This document shows positions 15,244 through 26,465 of a stretch of 50,506 nt of DNA, piece after piece (position 1 is the first letter of the stretch; the number at the start of each line of letters is the position of its first letter). The notes beneath the pieces are model-generated. The model searched no databases, was not told the DNA's origin, and was given only the letters and a program-made list of their open reading frames with translations. This DNA comes from an uncultured bacterium (lineage in GTDB: Bacteria; Verrucomicrobiota; Lentisphaeria; Victivallales; UBA1829), in the NCBI GenBank assembly GCA_902778895.1, contig CACYZF010000014.1, positions 1-50,506 on the forward strand. The letters are read 5' to 3'. The translations under genes were made by a program, and so were the position numbers.

Positions 15244-16965
15244 ATGTCTGATGCGGTCAAACATGAATGCGCGGTCGCGCTGCTCCGGCTACGCAAACCG
15301 CAGGAATACTATTTCAGCAAGTACGGCAGCGCCGACTACGGATTCAGCAAAATGGCGCTCCTGCTCGAAAAACAGCACAACCGCGGACAGGACGGCGCCG
15401 GGATCGCGTCGCTGAATCTCGCGCCGGAACCCGGGCTCCCGGCCTACCGCGTGGAACGTTCCGCCGCTTCGGAAGACCCGCTGGCGGATCTGCTCGGACG
15501 GTGCGGCGGCGCGTCGGGATTCGACGGCGGCGTCCTGCTGGGCCATCTTCGCTATGCGACCTACGGACGGCACGAGGAATCCGCCTGCCATCCGTTCGTG
15601 CACGACTCGAACTGCCTGCGGCGGACCCTGCTGCTCGCGGGGAATTTCAACCTCACGGGCGCACACGACCTCTTTGATAAGTTTTTAAAGCTGGGCCACC
15701 ATCCGAAGAGCAAGGCGGACGGCTATCTGATCCTTCAGATCATCGCGCACTATCTGGAACAGGATTCCAATCTTCACCCCGGTTCGCCGGACTGGGCTAA
15801 GATCCTTCGGCAGGCATTGAACGGCCTTGACGGTGCGTTCACGCTCTGCGGTTTCAACGGCGCCGGCGACTCGTTTGCAATCCGGGACCCTCATGCGATT
15901 CGTCCCGGATATTTTTATTTTGACGACGAGGTATTTGCGGCGGCGAGCGAACGCCCCGCGATCCAGGCGGCGTTCGATTGCGCCACGTCAGAAGTCATGG
16001 AGATCCCGCCGGGCAAGGCGGTGATCGCGCGTGCGGACGGTGGCGTGGAGATCCTCGACTGTCTGGAGCCCGCGGAACGCCGCAGCTGCGTCTTCGAACG
16101 CATCTACTTCTCGCGTCCGAACGACGCGGACATCCACCGCGAACGCAAACGCCTCGGCAAGTCGCTGGTCCCGGCGGTGCTTCAGGCGGTTGATAGTGAT
16201 TTCGACACGACGTTCTTCAGCTACATCCCGAACTCCGCGCGCGTCAGCTACCACGGCATGCTCGAAACGCTCTTCACGATGGCGGCGCATCAGGACCATC
16301 TCGTGCGCTTCGGCGAGATCGCGATCAAGGACGCGAAATTCCGTACGTTCATCGCCGACGCCGACAGCCGGCGCGAACTCTACATGCATGTCTATGACGT
16401 GACCTACGGGCTGATCCGGCCGGGCGTGGATACGCTGGTCGTGCTGGATGACTCCATCGTGCGCGGCAACACCATGCGCAACGCGATCCTGCCGATCCTG
16501 GACCGACTCGGTCCGAAACGCATCGTCGTGGCGAGCTCCGCGCCCCCGGTCAAATACCCCGACTGCTACGGCATCGACATGGCATGCGCGGGCGATCTGG
16601 CGGCATTCCAGGCGGCGGTCGCGATCCTGAAGCGTACCGACCGCGAAAACGTGCTGAACCGCGCCTGCGAGGCGGCTAGAAAAGCGCTGGCAGGCGGCGC
16701 TCCCAACGAAAACCACATGCGCGACGTCTACGACGCCGTCGATGAAAACGAGCTTCACGAAGAGATCGCACATCTCCTCACCCCGCCCGGACTCAAGGCC
16801 GAACTCAAGGTCGTCTACCAGACCGTCGAGGCCCTGCATTCCTGCTGTCCGGACTACCCCGGCGACTGGTATTTCACGGGGGACTATCCCACGCCCGGCG
16901 GCATCCGCACGGCGAACCGCGCGCTGGTGAACTTCATGGAAAACAATCAGGAAAGAGCATACTGA
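15244..16965 (+). CDS. purF: amidophosphoribosyltransferase
   Basis: 573 residues. Catalyses the first step of purine synthesis, moving the amide nitrogen of glutamine onto PRPP. The start at 15244 is chosen for the AAAGGGG site 8 bases upstream. Cys9 in HECAVALLRL would become the N-terminal nucleophile after removal of an 8-residue propeptide. HNRGQDGAG and LGHLRYATYG are class II amidotransferase motifs, and VVLDDSIVRGNT (about 399-410) is the PRPP-binding site. The long form and the HEC-A-V-A opening recall the Bacteroidetes-type enzyme rather than the ~500-residue E. coli one. It is the first gene of a four-gene operon; carA begins one base after its stop. Confidence 0.95.
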   Translation: MSDAVKHECAVALLRLRKPQEYYFSKYGSADYGFSKMALLLEKQHNRGQDGAGIASLNLAPEPGLPAYRVERSAASEDPLADLLGRCGGASGFDGGVLLGHLRYATYGRHEESACHPFVHDSNCLRRTLLLAGNFNLTGAHDLFDKFLKLGHHPKSKADGYLILQIIAHYLEQDSNLHPGSPDWAKILRQALNGLDGAFTLCGFNGAGDSFAIRDPHAIRPGYFYFDDEVFAAASERPAIQAAFDCATSEVMEIPPGKAVIARADGGVEILDCLEPAERRSCVFERIYFSRPNDADIHRERKRLGKSLVPAVLQAVDSDFDTTFFSYIPNSARVSYHGMLETLFTMAAHQDHLVRFGEIAIKDAKFRTFIADADSRRELYMHVYDVTYGLIRPGVDTLVVLDDSIVRGNTMRNAILPILDRLGPKRIVVASSAPPVKYPDCYGIDMACAGDLAAFQAAVAILKRTDRENVLNRACEAARKALAGGAPNENHMRDVYDAVDENELHEEIAHLLTPPGLKAELKVVYQTVEALHSCCPDYPGDWYFTGDYPTPGGIRTANRALVNFMENNQERAY

Positions 16966-16966
16966 C

Positions 16967-18085
16967 ATGGACAATCATAAAGATTTGTGGAAACAGCAGC
17001 GCGAACGGAAAGCATTCCTCGCGCTCGCGGACGGCACGGTCTTTCACGGTTATGCGTTCGGCGACCTGCACGACCGTATGGGCGAGGCGGTGTTCAATAC
17101 CGGCATGACCGGATATCAGGAGATCATCTCCGATCCGTCCTACGCGGGACAGTTCGTGACGCTCACGACCGCGGAGGTTGGCAACTACGGCTGCACACAG
17201 GAGGACATGGAGTCGCGGAGCCTCTTCCTCAACGGCTTGATCGTGCAGGAACTCAATCCCGCCTCGAACTGGCGTTCCCGCGAGGAGCTTTCCGCGATCA
17301 TGAAGCGTTACGGCAAGCCCGGCCTCGCCGGAGTCGACACGCGCGCGCTGACGCTTCATCTGCGGACGAAAGGCAGCCAGAAAGCCTATCTGCATGTGAG
17401 CGAAGAGACGATCACGGAGGAAGAAGCGGTGAAGCGGGCGCAGGCGTGGGAAGGCCTCGAGGGGCAGGACTACGCCTCCATCGTAACGACGCCAGTCCCG
17501 TACGACTGGAACGACGACGGAAAATATCATGTGATCGTGTACGATTTCGGCGTGAAATACAACATCCTGCGGATGCTCGCCGCGCGCGATATGCGCGTGA
17601 CGGTCGTTCCGGCCTCGACTCCGCCCGAAGTCGTACTCGGGGCGAAACCGGACGGCATATTCCTCTCCAACGGCCCCGCCGACCCGTCCGCCGTGACCTA
17701 CGCCATCGAAAACATCCGCGTCCTGCTCGGACACGGCATCCCGATGATGGGGATCTGCCTCGGGCACCAGCTGCTCGGACTGGCCTGCGGCGCGAAGTGC
17801 GGCCGCCTGAAATTCGGGCATCACGGCTGCAATCATCCCGTCAAGAACATCCTCACCGGCGAGGTCGCGATCTCCAGCCAGAACCACAACTTCGCGCTGA
17901 CGGACCTGCCCGCCGAACTTGAACTCACGCACATCAATCTTAACGACAATACGATAGAAGGAATCCGCCACAAAACGCTCCCCGCGTTCAGCGTGCAGTA
18001 CCACCCGGAGGCCGCTCCCGGTCCGCACGACGCCGCCGGACTTTTCGACGCGTTCCGCAAACTCATGGAGGACAGCAGATCATGA
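16967..18085 (+). CDS. carA: carbamoyl-phosphate synthase small (glutaminase) subunit
   Basis: 372 residues, normal length. It hydrolyses glutamine and passes ammonia to CarB for carbamoyl phosphate, the precursor of pyrimidines and arginine. The N-terminal CarA domain shows [12 protein letters not shown]; the class I amidotransferase domain has Cys264 in GICLGHQ and the His-Glu pair in [20 protein letters not shown] lies about 12 bases upstream. pyrG overlaps the last four bases (ATGA), implying translational coupling. CarA and CarB are separated by pyrG here, an uncommon order. Confidence 0.97.
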   Translation: MDNHKDLWKQQRERKAFLALADGTVFHGYAFGDLHDRMGEAVFNTGMTGYQEIISDPSYAGQFVTLTTAEVGNYGCTQEDMESRSLFLNGLIVQELNPASNWRSREELSAIMKRYGKPGLAGVDTRALTLHLRTKGSQKAYLHVSEETITEEEAVKRAQAWEGLEGQDYASIVTTPVPYDWNDDGKYHVIVYDFGVKYNILRMLAARDMRVTVVPASTPPEVVLGAKPDGIFLSNGPADPSAVTYAIENIRVLLGHGIPMMGICLGHQLLGLACGAKCGRLKFGHHGCNHPVKNILTGEVAISSQNHNFALTDLPAELELTHINLNDNTIEGIRHKTLPAFSVQYHPEAAPGPHDAAGLFDAFRKLMEDSRS

Positions 18086-19701
18086 AAACGAAACACATCT
18101 TCATCACGGGCGGAGTCGTTTCCAGCCTCGGCAAAGGCATCACCGGAGCCGCCCTCGCCTTCCTCCTGAAACAGCGCGGATACCGCGTGGCGATGCAGAA
18201 GCTCGACCCGTATCTGAACGTGGATCCGGGCACCATGAGTCCGTACCAGCACGGCGAAGTCTTCGTGACCGACGACGGCGCGGAGACCGACCTCGACCTC
18301 GGCCACTACGAACGCATCGCCGGAGTGACCTGTTCCCACGCCAGCAACTACACCTCCGGCCGCATCTACGGCAGCGTGATCGCCCGCGAACGCGCCGGCG
18401 GCTACCTCGGCGGGACCGTGCAGGTCGTGCCGCACATCACCGACGAGATCAAGGCGGCGATCCGTTCGCTGGAAAGCGACGACGTGGACATCGCCATCAC
18501 CGAGATCGGCGGCACCACGGGCGACATCGAAAGCCTGCCGTTCCAGGAGGCTACCCGCCAGTTCAAGCTGGAAGCGCCCGCAGGCGACGCGATCTTCATC
18601 CACCTCACGCTCGTGCCGTTCATCCGCGCGGCGAAGGAGATCAAGACGAAGCCCAGCCAGCACTCCGTGGCGGCGCTCCGCAGCATCGGTATCGTGCCGG
18701 ACATCCTCGTATGCCGGTCCGAGGTGCCGATGGAGGAGGAACATCTCAACAAGCTGTCGCTCTTCTGCAACGTGCGGCGCAACTGCGTGATCGAGGAGCT
18801 GGACGTGCAGAACTCCATCTACGAAGTGCCGCTGGAGCTGGAACAGCAGCAATTCGACACGCGCGTGCTGGAACTGCTTCACCTCGAACCGCGCACGATC
18901 GACCTGGACGGCTACTGCAAGTGGCTGGAAGGCGTGCTGCATCCGCAGAACAAATGCACCATCGCGGTCGTCGGCAAGTACATCCGCCACCAGGACGCGT
19001 ACAAGAGCATCTACGAATCCCTCAGCCACGCCGGGATCAAACATTCGTGCAAGGTCGACGTGCGCAAGATCGAATCCGAGGAATTCATGACCTCCGATCC
19101 GGCGGCGCTTCTGAACGGCGTGGACGGCATCCTCGTACCCGGCGGATTCGGGACGCGCGGCGTGGACGGCAAGATCAAAGCCATCGAATACGCCCGTACG
19201 CACAAAATTCCGTTCCTGGGCATCTGCCTGGGCATGCAGTGCGCCGTGATCGAGTTCGCGCGGGATGTCCTCAAGCTCGCCGACGCCGACAGCTCCGAGT
19301 TCAACGAGCACACGGTCAATCCGGTCATCGACCTCATGGACGAACAGCGCACGATCCACGACAAGGGCGGCACCATGCGCCTCGGCGCGTACGACTGCGA
19401 GCTGGTTCCCGGTTCGCTCGCGGAACGCCTCTACGGCGAAAAGCTCATTCATGAACGCCACCGCCACCGTTTCGAGTTCAATCCGAAGTACCGCGAAGCC
19501 CTCGAAAACGCCGGACTGCGCATCAGCGGCGTGAATCCGCAGCGCGGCCTCGTGGAAATCGTCGAGATCCCGGACCATCCGTTCTTCATCGGCTGCCAAT
19601 TCCACCCCGAATTCAAATCACGCCCCATGCACGCGCATCCGCTTTTCGACGGGCTCGTGGAAGCGGCACTGAAAGGTCGTCAAAATGCCGAAACGCACTG
19701 A
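18082..19701 (+). CDS. pyrG: CTP synthase
   Basis: 539 residues, full length. It aminates UTP to CTP with glutamine and ATP. The synthetase domain opens with [20 protein letters not shown] and has [20 protein letters not shown]; the class I amidotransferase domain has Cys382 in GICLGMQ and the His-Glu of [14 protein letters not shown] precedes the ATG. Placed between carA and carB, it joins another glutamine-using pyrimidine step to the operon. carB overlaps its 3' end by 17 bases. Confidence 0.98.
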   Translation: MKTKHIFITGGVVSSLGKGITGAALAFLLKQRGYRVAMQKLDPYLNVDPGTMSPYQHGEVFVTDDGAETDLDLGHYERIAGVTCSHASNYTSGRIYGSVIARERAGGYLGGTVQVVPHITDEIKAAIRSLESDDVDIAITEIGGTTGDIESLPFQEATRQFKLEAPAGDAIFIHLTLVPFIRAAKEIKTKPSQHSVAALRSIGIVPDILVCRSEVPMEEEHLNKLSLFCNVRRNCVIEELDVQNSIYEVPLELEQQQFDTRVLELLHLEPRTIDLDGYCKWLEGVLHPQNKCTIAVVGKYIRHQDAYKSIYESLSHAGIKHSCKVDVRKIESEEFMTSDPAALLNGVDGILVPGGFGTRGVDGKIKAIEYARTHKIPFLGICLGMQCAVIEFARDVLKLADADSSEFNEHTVNPVIDLMDEQRTIHDKGGTMRLGAYDCELVPGSLAERLYGEKLIHERHRHRFEFNPKYREALENAGLRISGVNPQRGLVEIVEIPDHPFFIGCQFHPEFKSRPMHAHPLFDGLVEAALKGRQNAETH

Positions 19702-22700
19702 CATCCAGAAGATCCTGCTGATCGGATCCGGCCCCATCGTCATCGGCCAGGGCTGCGAGTTCGACTATTCCGGCGTGCAGGCGTGCAAGGTGCTGAAGCA
19801 GGACGGGTTCGAGGTCGTGCTCGTGAACTCCAACCCGGCGACCGTCATGACCGATCCCGAGCTCGCCGACCGCACCTACATCGAACCGCTCACCTGCGAC
19901 ATCCTCCACGAGATCATCCGGCGCGAACGCCCCGACGCCATCCTGCCGACGCTCGGCGGACAGACCGCGCTCAACCTCGCCATGGAACTGAACAAAAACG
20001 GCATCCTGAAACGCTACCACGTCGAGCTCATCGGCGCCAGCGCGGACGCCATCGCGCGCGCCGAGGACCGCCAGCTCTTCAAGAAGACCATGCAGGACCT
20101 CGGGCTCGACCTGCCGCAGTCCGGCTCCGCGCACTCCGAAAGCGAGGCGGACGCCATCGCGCGCACCATCGGCACATGGCCGCTCATCATCCGTCCCGGG
20201 TTCACGCTCGGCGGCACGGGCGGCGGCATCGCGCACGACGAGGCGGAATTCAGCGAGATCGTGCGGCGCGGCCTCGAAGCCAGCCTCAACCACGAGGTCC
20301 TGATCGAAGAATCCCTGCTCGGCTGGAAAGAATTCGAGATGGAGGTCATGCGCGACAAGAAAGGCTCCAGCGTCATCGTCTGCTCCATCGAAAACCTCGA
20401 CCCGATGGGCGTCCACACGGGCGACTCCATCACGGTCGCGCCCATCCAGACCCTCACCGACCGCGAATATCAGGAGATGCGCGACGATTCCCTGCGTGTG
20501 CTCGCCGCGATCGGCGTGGAGACCGGCGGATCGAACGTGCAGTGGGCGGTCAATCCCGATACCGGACGCCGCATCATCATCGAAATGAACCCGCGCGTGT
20601 CGCGTTCGAGCGCGCTCGCCTCGAAAGCCACCGGATTCCCCATCGCGAAAATCGCCGCCAAGCTCGCGGTCGGCTACACGCTGGACGAACTCCGCAACGA
20701 CATCACAGGCAGCACGCCGAGCTGTTTCGAACCCGCGCTCGACTACATCGTGACGAAGATCCCGCGTTTCACGTTCGAGAAATTCCCCGCCGCCGATCCC
20801 ACGCTCGGCACCCAGATGAAATCCGTCGGCGAGGTCATGGCCATCGGCCGCAACTTCAAGCAGAGCCTTCAGAAAGCGCTGCGCTCGCTCGAAACGGGCC
20901 GTGCCGGATTCGGCGCGGACGGCAAGGACGAGGCATTCGAATCCGCCTCCGACGAAGTGCTGGAGGAAAAGCTCGTGAAGCCGAACGCCGAACGCATCTT
21001 CTGGCTCCGTGCGGCGTTCAAACGCGGCTGGGACGTCGAAAAAGTCTTCTTCCTCACACAGATCGACCGGTTCTTCCTGCGCCATCTGCGCGAACTCGCC
21101 ATGTTCGAGGACGAAATCGCGTCCGCCGGGACGCTCAAAAAACTCGCCGCCGATCCCGCGCTTTTCCGGCAGGCAAAGGAGTTCGGCTACAGCGACCGCC
21201 AGATCGCGTTCCTGCTGAACTCGACCGAAAACGCCGTCGCGGCGCAGCGCAGGAAATCCGGCCTGCTCCCGAGCTTCGGTGCGGTCGACACCTGCGCGGG
21301 CGAATTCGAGGCGATCACACCGTATTACTACAGCACCTACGCTGATTCGGGCGAACCCGTGCGACCGAGGTGCGATAAGAAGTCCATCATGGTGCTGGGC
21401 GGCGGCCCGAACCGCATCGGACAGGGTATCGAGTTCGACTACTGCTGCTGCCATGCTGCGTTCGCGCTGCGCAAGGCCGGCTACGAAGTCGTGATGGTGA
21501 ACTCCAACCCGGAGACCGTTTCCACCGACTACGACACCAGCGACAAGCTTTATTTCGAGCCGCTCACGCTCGAGGACATCATGCACATCTACGAGCGCGA
21601 ACAGTGCTCCGGCGTAATCGTGCAGTTCGGCGGGCAAACGCCGCTGAACCTGGCGCAGGCGCTGAAGGCCGCCGGGGCGAACGTGATCGGCACCAGCCCG
21701 GACGACATCGACCTCGCCGAGGACCGCGACTACTTCAAGCAGCTCGCCACGAAGATCGGCATCCTCCAGCCCGAAAGCGGCATCGCGCACACCGTGGACG
21801 AAGCGCTCGCCATCGCCGAAAAGATCGGCTATCCCGTGCTCGTGCGCCCGAGTTTCGTGCTCGGCGGACGCGGCATGGTGATCGTCTACAAGGAAAAATA
21901 CCTGCGCAAGTTCGCCGAGGAAGCGGCGCGCGTCGCCGAGGGCAAGCCTATCCTGATCGACCGGTTCCTGGAGAACGCGATTGAGCTGGACGTGGACTGC
22001 ATTTCCGACGGCGAAACGACCGTGATCGGCGCGATCCTGGAACACGTCGAGCCCGCCGGATGCCATTCCGGCGACTCCGCCAGCATCACCCCGCCGATGA
22101 GCTTGTCAAAGGAGATTCTGGAGCAGATCCGCGTCTACGCCCGCGAGTTCGCCGCCGCGCTCCATGTGAACGGGCTGATGAACATGCAGCTCGCGGTCAA
22201 GGACGGCAATATCTACATGATCGAGGTCAATCCGCGCGCCTCACGCACGATCCCGTTCGTCAGCAAGGCCATCGGCGTTCACCTCGCCGGACTCGCCGCG
22301 CTCTGCATGACAGGAAGCAAGCTCGCCGACCTCGGATTCACCCGCGAGGTCGTCCTGCCGTACACCGCCGTGAAGGAAGCCGTGTTCCCGTTCGTGAAGT
22401 TCCCCGGCGTCGACATCGTGCTGACCCCGGAAATGAAGTCGACGGGCGAAGTGATGTGCCTCGACCCGGACTGGGGCATCGCCTACCTGAAAAGCCAGCT
22501 CGCCGCCGGGTCGCGCCTGCCGAAACAGGGCAGCGTCTTCCTGTCCGTGAAGGACCAGGACAAGCCACGCATCGTCGAGGTCGCGCGCAAGCTCGTCGAA
22601 CTCGGATTCCGTCTGTACGCCACGCTCGGCACCTCCACGCTGCTCTGCAACGAGGGGATCCGCGTGAACGCGCTCTTCCGCATCTCGAAGGGGCGGCCGA

Positions 22701-22957
22701 ACCTGCTCGACCTCATCCACGAGGGCGAGATCCAGTGGGTCATCAACACCTCGGAGAACGGCGCGGAAGCCATGGTCGACGAGATCCGGATGCGCTCCAA
22801 ATCCATCGCCGCCGGCATCCCGATCACCACGACCATCGCGGGCGCGGAAGCCGCCGTCGACGGTCTGCGCGACCAGCTCGAATTCGGGCGTTTCGAGGTC
22901 AGCTGCCTTCAGGAATACCACCGCCACATCCACCAGATGCGCACCGCGCGCAAATGA
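19685..22957 (+). CDS. carB: carbamoyl-phosphate synthase large subunit
   Basis: 1090 residues, typical length. Two homologous halves each hold an ATP-grasp fold: the first begins [20 protein letters not shown] and the second [20 protein letters not shown] (about 565). They phosphorylate bicarbonate and then carbamate. The C-terminal 140 residues are the MGS-like allosteric domain that usually senses UMP and ornithine. The ATG at 19685 has GAAAGG upstream and lies inside the end of pyrG. Last gene of the operon; rluB converges on it 57 bases away. No obvious terminator hairpin was seen between them. Confidence 0.98.
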   Translation: MPKRTDIQKILLIGSGPIVIGQGCEFDYSGVQACKVLKQDGFEVVLVNSNPATVMTDPELADRTYIEPLTCDILHEIIRRERPDAILPTLGGQTALNLAMELNKNGILKRYHVELIGASADAIARAEDRQLFKKTMQDLGLDLPQSGSAHSESEADAIARTIGTWPLIIRPGFTLGGTGGGIAHDEAEFSEIVRRGLEASLNHEVLIEESLLGWKEFEMEVMRDKKGSSVIVCSIENLDPMGVHTGDSITVAPIQTLTDREYQEMRDDSLRVLAAIGVETGGSNVQWAVNPDTGRRIIIEMNPRVSRSSALASKATGFPIAKIAAKLAVGYTLDELRNDITGSTPSCFEPALDYIVTKIPRFTFEKFPAADPTLGTQMKSVGEVMAIGRNFKQSLQKALRSLETGRAGFGADGKDEAFESASDEVLEEKLVKPNAERIFWLRAAFKRGWDVEKVFFLTQIDRFFLRHLRELAMFEDEIASAGTLKKLAADPALFRQAKEFGYSDRQIAFLLNSTENAVAAQRRKSGLLPSFGAVDTCAGEFEAITPYYYSTYADSGEPVRPRCDKKSIMVLGGGPNRIGQGIEFDYCCCHAAFALRKAGYEVVMVNSNPETVSTDYDTSDKLYFEPLTLEDIMHIYEREQCSGVIVQFGGQTPLNLAQALKAAGANVIGTSPDDIDLAEDRDYFKQLATKIGILQPESGIAHTVDEALAIAEKIGYPVLVRPSFVLGGRGMVIVYKEKYLRKFAEEAARVAEGKPILIDRFLENAIELDVDCISDGETTVIGAILEHVEPAGCHSGDSASITPPMSLSKEILEQIRVYAREFAAALHVNGLMNMQLAVKDGNIYMIEVNPRASRTIPFVSKAIGVHLAGLAALCMTGSKLADLGFTREVVLPYTAVKEAVFPFVKFPGVDIVLTPEMKSTGEVMCLDPDWGIAYLKSQLAAGSRLPKQGSVFLSVKDQDKPRIVEVARKLVELGFRLYATLGTSTLLCNEGIRVNALFRISKGRPNLLDLIHEGEIQWVINTSENGAEAMVDEIRMRSKSIAAGIPITTTIAGAEAAVDGLRDQLEFGRFEVSCLQEYHRHIHQMRTARK

Positions 22958-23014
22958 CGGTTCCGCCTGCATCAAGGCAAAGGCATTCGGATACAGAGCG
23001 AGTTCAGTTCGAAA

Positions 23015-23752
23015 TCAGGGATTGCGACGCGTCGCAGGAGCCGAAAGCGCGAGTTGCGCTTCGGCGGGGGTGAGCTTGCGCCACTGGCCCATCGGGAGGC
23101 CGCCGAGACGGAGGGCGCCGACGGCGATGCGTTTGAGCCTGCGCGTACGGTTGTCAAGCGATTCGAGCATGCGGCGTATCTCGCGGTTTTTTCCCTCGCC
23201 GAGGATGAAAATGTAACGGCCCGGCGCTTCGGCGCGGATGGCGAGTGCGCGGAGCGTTTCGCCGTCGTTCTGCACGCCCGTGGTGGTGAGGAGCCGGATA
23301 TCGGCGGGCGTGAGCGGCCGGTCGGTCGTCACCTGGTAGGTCTTGCGCGTGCCGTGGCGCGGATGCGTGAGCTTTTCGATCCAAGCGCCGTCGTTGGAAA
23401 AAAGGATGAGGCCCTCGCTGTTCTTGTCGAGGCGGCCCGCGGAAACGAGGCGGACGCCGGGGATATGGATCAGGTCCAGCGCCTTTTTCGGTGCGTGGGG
23501 ATCATCGGAAGTACACACATAGCCGCGCGGCTTGTGCAGCATGACGTAGACGTATGACCGGACGGGCTCAATAAGCTTTCCGTCCAGCGACACGCGGTCG
23601 TCCGGGCCGATGCGGACGGAGGGATCGGTGCAGACTGTGCCGTTGACGGACACATGCCCCGTCTTGATGAGATCGGCGGAATGCCGCCGGGAAGCAGCCC
23701 CGGAGGCCGCCAGGAACTTCGTAAGGTTCGGGTTCGGATCGGAATCCGGCAT
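23015..23752 (-). CDS. rluB: pseudouridine synthase, RsuA/RluB family
   Basis: 245 residues. An S4 RNA-binding domain (about 8-55, ending VRIGPDDRVSLDGK) precedes the catalytic domain, with LHKPRGYVCT, catalytic Asp109 in SAGRLDKNSEGL and the GEGKNREIRRM motif. This family makes pseudouridine in 16S or 23S rRNA. RluB (23S U2605) is the best guess, but RluE/RluF/RsuA relatives cannot be separated by eye. It is the last gene of the pseudopilin-kinase operon, 4 bases after the HTH gene, and the pairing is probably of transcription rather than function. Confidence 0.9.
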   Translation of the reverse strand: MPDSDPNPNLTKFLAASGAASRRHSADLIKTGHVSVNGTVCTDPSVRIGPDDRVSLDGKLIEPVRSYVYVMLHKPRGYVCTSDDPHAPKKALDLIHIPGVRLVSAGRLDKNSEGLILFSNDGAWIEKLTHPRHGTRKTYQVTTDRPLTPADIRLLTTTGVQNDGETLRALAIRAEAPGRYIFILGEGKNREIRRMLESLDNRTRRLKRIAVGALRLGGLPMGQWRKLTPAEAQLALSAPATRRNP

Positions 23753-23756
23753 CGGG

Positions 23757-24119
23757 TCAGTCGGCGTTTTTCGCGGCTTCTACGGCGGCCAGATGCTTTT
23801 TGGCGAGCTGGATGATCTCCATGAGCTTCTGGCTCTGGACGTCCGGCGGGAGGCTGTCGAACGCGTCCAGCAGGATCTTCTGGTCGGCGGTCATCTCGAT
23901 CTCGTACTTGACCTTGTCACCGTCTTTCGGCAGGTAGGCGGTGAGGAGCGGCTGGAGTTTCAGCCAGGTGTCCTTCTGCATGACCTCGGTCTCGCGGCGC
24001 ATGTATTTGGAAATGGTGTTCGCGCTGACGTTCACGCGGCTCGCGAAATCGGCGACGGAATCATAGCCGTCCGCGATGCAGGCGTGCAGGGCTTTGACGA
24101 TGTCTTCTGTGATCTTCAT
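23757..24119 (-). CDS. small helix-turn-helix protein of unknown function
   Basis: 120 residues. Residues about 18-45 (VADFASRVNVSANTISKYM) read as a helix-turn-helix of the XRE/phage-repressor kind. The C-terminal half (about 75-118) looks helical and acidic, with LPPDVQSQKLMEII, possibly for dimerisation. No family was recognised. It lies 21 bases after the Ser/Thr kinase gene and 4 bases before rluB, so it is likely co-expressed with both. A role as a DNA-binding target or partner of the kinase is possible but unsupported by sequence. Confidence 0.65.
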   Translation of the reverse strand: MKITEDIVKALHACIADGYDSVADFASRVNVSANTISKYMRRETEVMQKDTWLKLQPLLTAYLPKDGDKVKYEIEMTADQKILLDAFDSLPPDVQSQKLMEIIQLAKKHLAAVEAAKNAD

Positions 24120-24140
24120 GCTGTGTTGCCCCCGGGTTGT

Positions 24141-26438
24141 TCAGGGATTGTGTTGCTTGTTCCAGGCGGACAGGGCGCTGCGGAATTCGCGCATGGTGCC
24201 GTATTTCGCCTGGAGTTCAGCGCGCGTCTTCTCGTCGGAATCCTCAAGCGCGTGCTCGAAATAACTGGCGATGACGTAGGCGGTGATCTCCTTGGCGCTT
24301 TCATCGTCCGCGGCGATCGTCTTCGCCCCGGTGAAATCGCCGTAGAGAAGCAGGTAGAAATACAGCGCGTCGGTGTGTCCGGCCTCGCCCGCGCCCTTCT
24401 TCAGCAGCACCAGGCGCTGCTTCTGGGGCAGATCGTCGAACTCGAACTGGAACGGCTTGTTGTCGACCATGACGGCCTTCACGATGCCGTTGTTGATGGA
24501 TTTCACGGTGCAGATGCCGGACGGGCCGTAGCCGACCTGGGTTTCGGCGAGGATGGTGTTGCCGTTGTAGGTGTTCTCGTGGATGGCCTTCGCGCCGGCG
24601 ATGTTGTCCAGCACGCTTCTGGCCCAGTCGCGGTACGGACGCGCGACTTCGGCGACGGCCTCGTCGGAATCCTGCGCATGGCGGTCGAGGGTCTGGAACC
24701 AGTCGGCATAATCCTTTTCCACGCGGTCCATGTGGTCGCGGAGGGACTGGTCGATCATGCGCCAGGCGAAATACTCCTTTTCACGGGCGAGGCGTTCAGA
24801 AAGCTCCATTGCCCTGCGGGCGCTCTGTTCCTTGCGGAGCTGTTCGGCCTGCTGCGCGTATTCCTCGGCTTTGCGTCTGTCCTCGGCGGCCTGTTCGGCG
24901 CGGCGTTTCGCGTCCTCGGCGGCCTCGGCCTCGTCCTTCAGCTGGGCGATCTGCTTGCGGAGCTTGCGGGATTCCAGGTCGCGCGTGGAGGCCATGACCG
25001 CCTCGTCGACCTCCTGGAAGACCGCGCGAAAGGTCATCAGCGCCTGTTCCTCCTTGGGCTTCGTGGGCTCGTAGTTCTTGGAGATGAAGGCTTCGCACTT
25101 TTCGAGCAGGCCGCGCTTGTCGGTCGGATTCGCATGGGAGAACGCCACGATCTCGTCGACGGCGAGCGTCATCGGGGTATCGCGCTGAAGCTCGCGTTCG
25201 ATGGCTGCCGCGGCTTCCTTGCGGGCGCGTTCCTCGCGGGCCTTGGCGTTGTTGAAGTAGAAGAGGATGCCCGCCGCCACGAGCGAAACGAACAGCACGA
25301 GGCAGGCGATCAGGATCACGACGCGCGTCTTGCGGGCCTCGTCCTGCTGGCGTTTCTTCAAATTGTAGATATTGCGGGCGCGGTCGTTCTGACGGTCGCC
25401 GGATCCTTCGAGGACGGTCCCGCCGGACGGACGCGCAATGCGTGTCCCGGTCTTGGATATGGCGCCGGACAGGACTTCGGAATCGGTGGACGGCCCGGCG
25501 AGCTTGCCGCGGCGGGCGTTGCGGAGGTCGTCGATCAGCTCGGACGCGTCCTGATAACGCATGGACGGGTTCTTCGCCATCATCTTCATGATGATGCGGG
25601 AGACGCTTTCGGGGATGTCCTTGTTCACGGAACGCGGCGGGATCAGCGGCTCGGTGAGGTGCTTCTTCGCGATCTCGGCGGCGGTGTTGCCGTCGAACGC
25701 GAGGCGTCCGGTCACGAACTGGTAGAACGTGGCGCCGAGGCTGTAGATGTCGCTGCGGGCGTCCATCGGGGCGCCGGTGAGCGCCTCGGGGCTGATGTAC
25801 TGCGGCGTGCCCATGACCTCATCGTCGTCGGCATCGCTCATGTCTCCGGTAACGCGGGCGAGACCGAGGTCGGCCAGCTTGGCGCGTCCGGTGGAGGTGA
25901 GCATGATGTTGTCGGGCTTGATGTCGCAGTGAATGAGTTTCTGTTCGATCCAGGCGTAGTTCAGCGCCTCGGCGATCTGCTGGATGATGTTCAGCGCCTG
26001 GTCGACGGGGATCACGCCCTCGCGCGCCAGCACGTCCTTCATCGTTTCGCCGTCGATGTTCTCCATGGCGAAATACAGCAGCCCATCGTCCTCGCCCACG
26101 GCGTACGCCTGGACGATGTGCGGATGGTTCAGCTTGGCGGCGGCGCGCGCCTCCTTGATGAAGAGCGCCACGAATTCGGCGTTGTTCGCGTAGGATTCGG
26201 CGAGGATCTTCAGCGCGGCGGGACGATCGAGCGTGATCTGGTGGGACAGGTACACCGTGCCCATGCCGCCCTGCCCGATGGCGCGCCGTATGATGAAGTC
26301 GGCGATCACGGAGCCGCGGGAAAGACGCGTCGGGGGCACCTGAACCACGCTGCCGCAGTGGCCGCACTGCACCATGATGCCGGCGTCGATGTCGTCAACG
26401 GCTACGATCCTGCCGCAGGATGAACATTGAAAACGCAT
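24141..26438 (-). CDS. zinc-ribbon, membrane-anchored Ser/Thr protein kinase
   Basis: 765 residues. A zinc ribbon at the start has Cys5/Cys8 and Cys25/Cys28. The Hanks-type kinase domain (about 45-310) has glycine loop GQGGMG (55-60), Lys77, catalytic loop HCDIKPDN (170-177), DLG (190-192) and GTPQYISPE. The usual HRD Arg is Cys171 and DFG is DLG; the catalytic Asp and Lys are kept, so it is probably active but may not need activation-loop phosphorylation. One membrane helix (372-396) follows, then a long coiled coil rich in Ala/Glu/Arg (about 400-560) and a C-terminal domain of unknown fold. CAGGAG precedes the ATG. It is 27 bases after the GspH-like pseudopilin gene, in the same operon. Confidence 0.9.
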   Translation of the reverse strand: MRFQCSSCGRIVAVDDIDAGIMVQCGHCGSVVQVPPTRLSRGSVIADFIIRRAIGQGGMGTVYLSHQITLDRPAALKILAESYANNAEFVALFIKEARAAAKLNHPHIVQAYAVGEDDGLLYFAMENIDGETMKDVLAREGVIPVDQALNIIQQIAEALNYAWIEQKLIHCDIKPDNIMLTSTGRAKLADLGLARVTGDMSDADDDEVMGTPQYISPEALTGAPMDARSDIYSLGATFYQFVTGRLAFDGNTAAEIAKKHLTEPLIPPRSVNKDIPESVSRIIMKMMAKNPSMRYQDASELIDDLRNARRGKLAGPSTDSEVLSGAISKTGTRIARPSGGTVLEGSGDRQNDRARNIYNLKKRQQDEARKTRVVILIACLVLFVSLVAAGILFYFNNAKAREERARKEAAAAIERELQRDTPMTLAVDEIVAFSHANPTDKRGLLEKCEAFISKNYEPTKPKEEQALMTFRAVFQEVDEAVMASTRDLESRKLRKQIAQLKDEAEAAEDAKRRAEQAAEDRRKAEEYAQQAEQLRKEQSARRAMELSERLAREKEYFAWRMIDQSLRDHMDRVEKDYADWFQTLDRHAQDSDEAVAEVARPYRDWARSVLDNIAGAKAIHENTYNGNTILAETQVGYGPSGICTVKSINNGIVKAVMVDNKPFQFEFDDLPQKQRLVLLKKGAGEAGHTDALYFYLLLYGDFTGAKTIAADDESAKEITAYVIASYFEHALEDSDEKTRAELQAKYGTMREFRSALSAWNKQHNP

Positions 26439-26465
26439 ATTGGAACTATTCTCCTGAGGTAAAAA

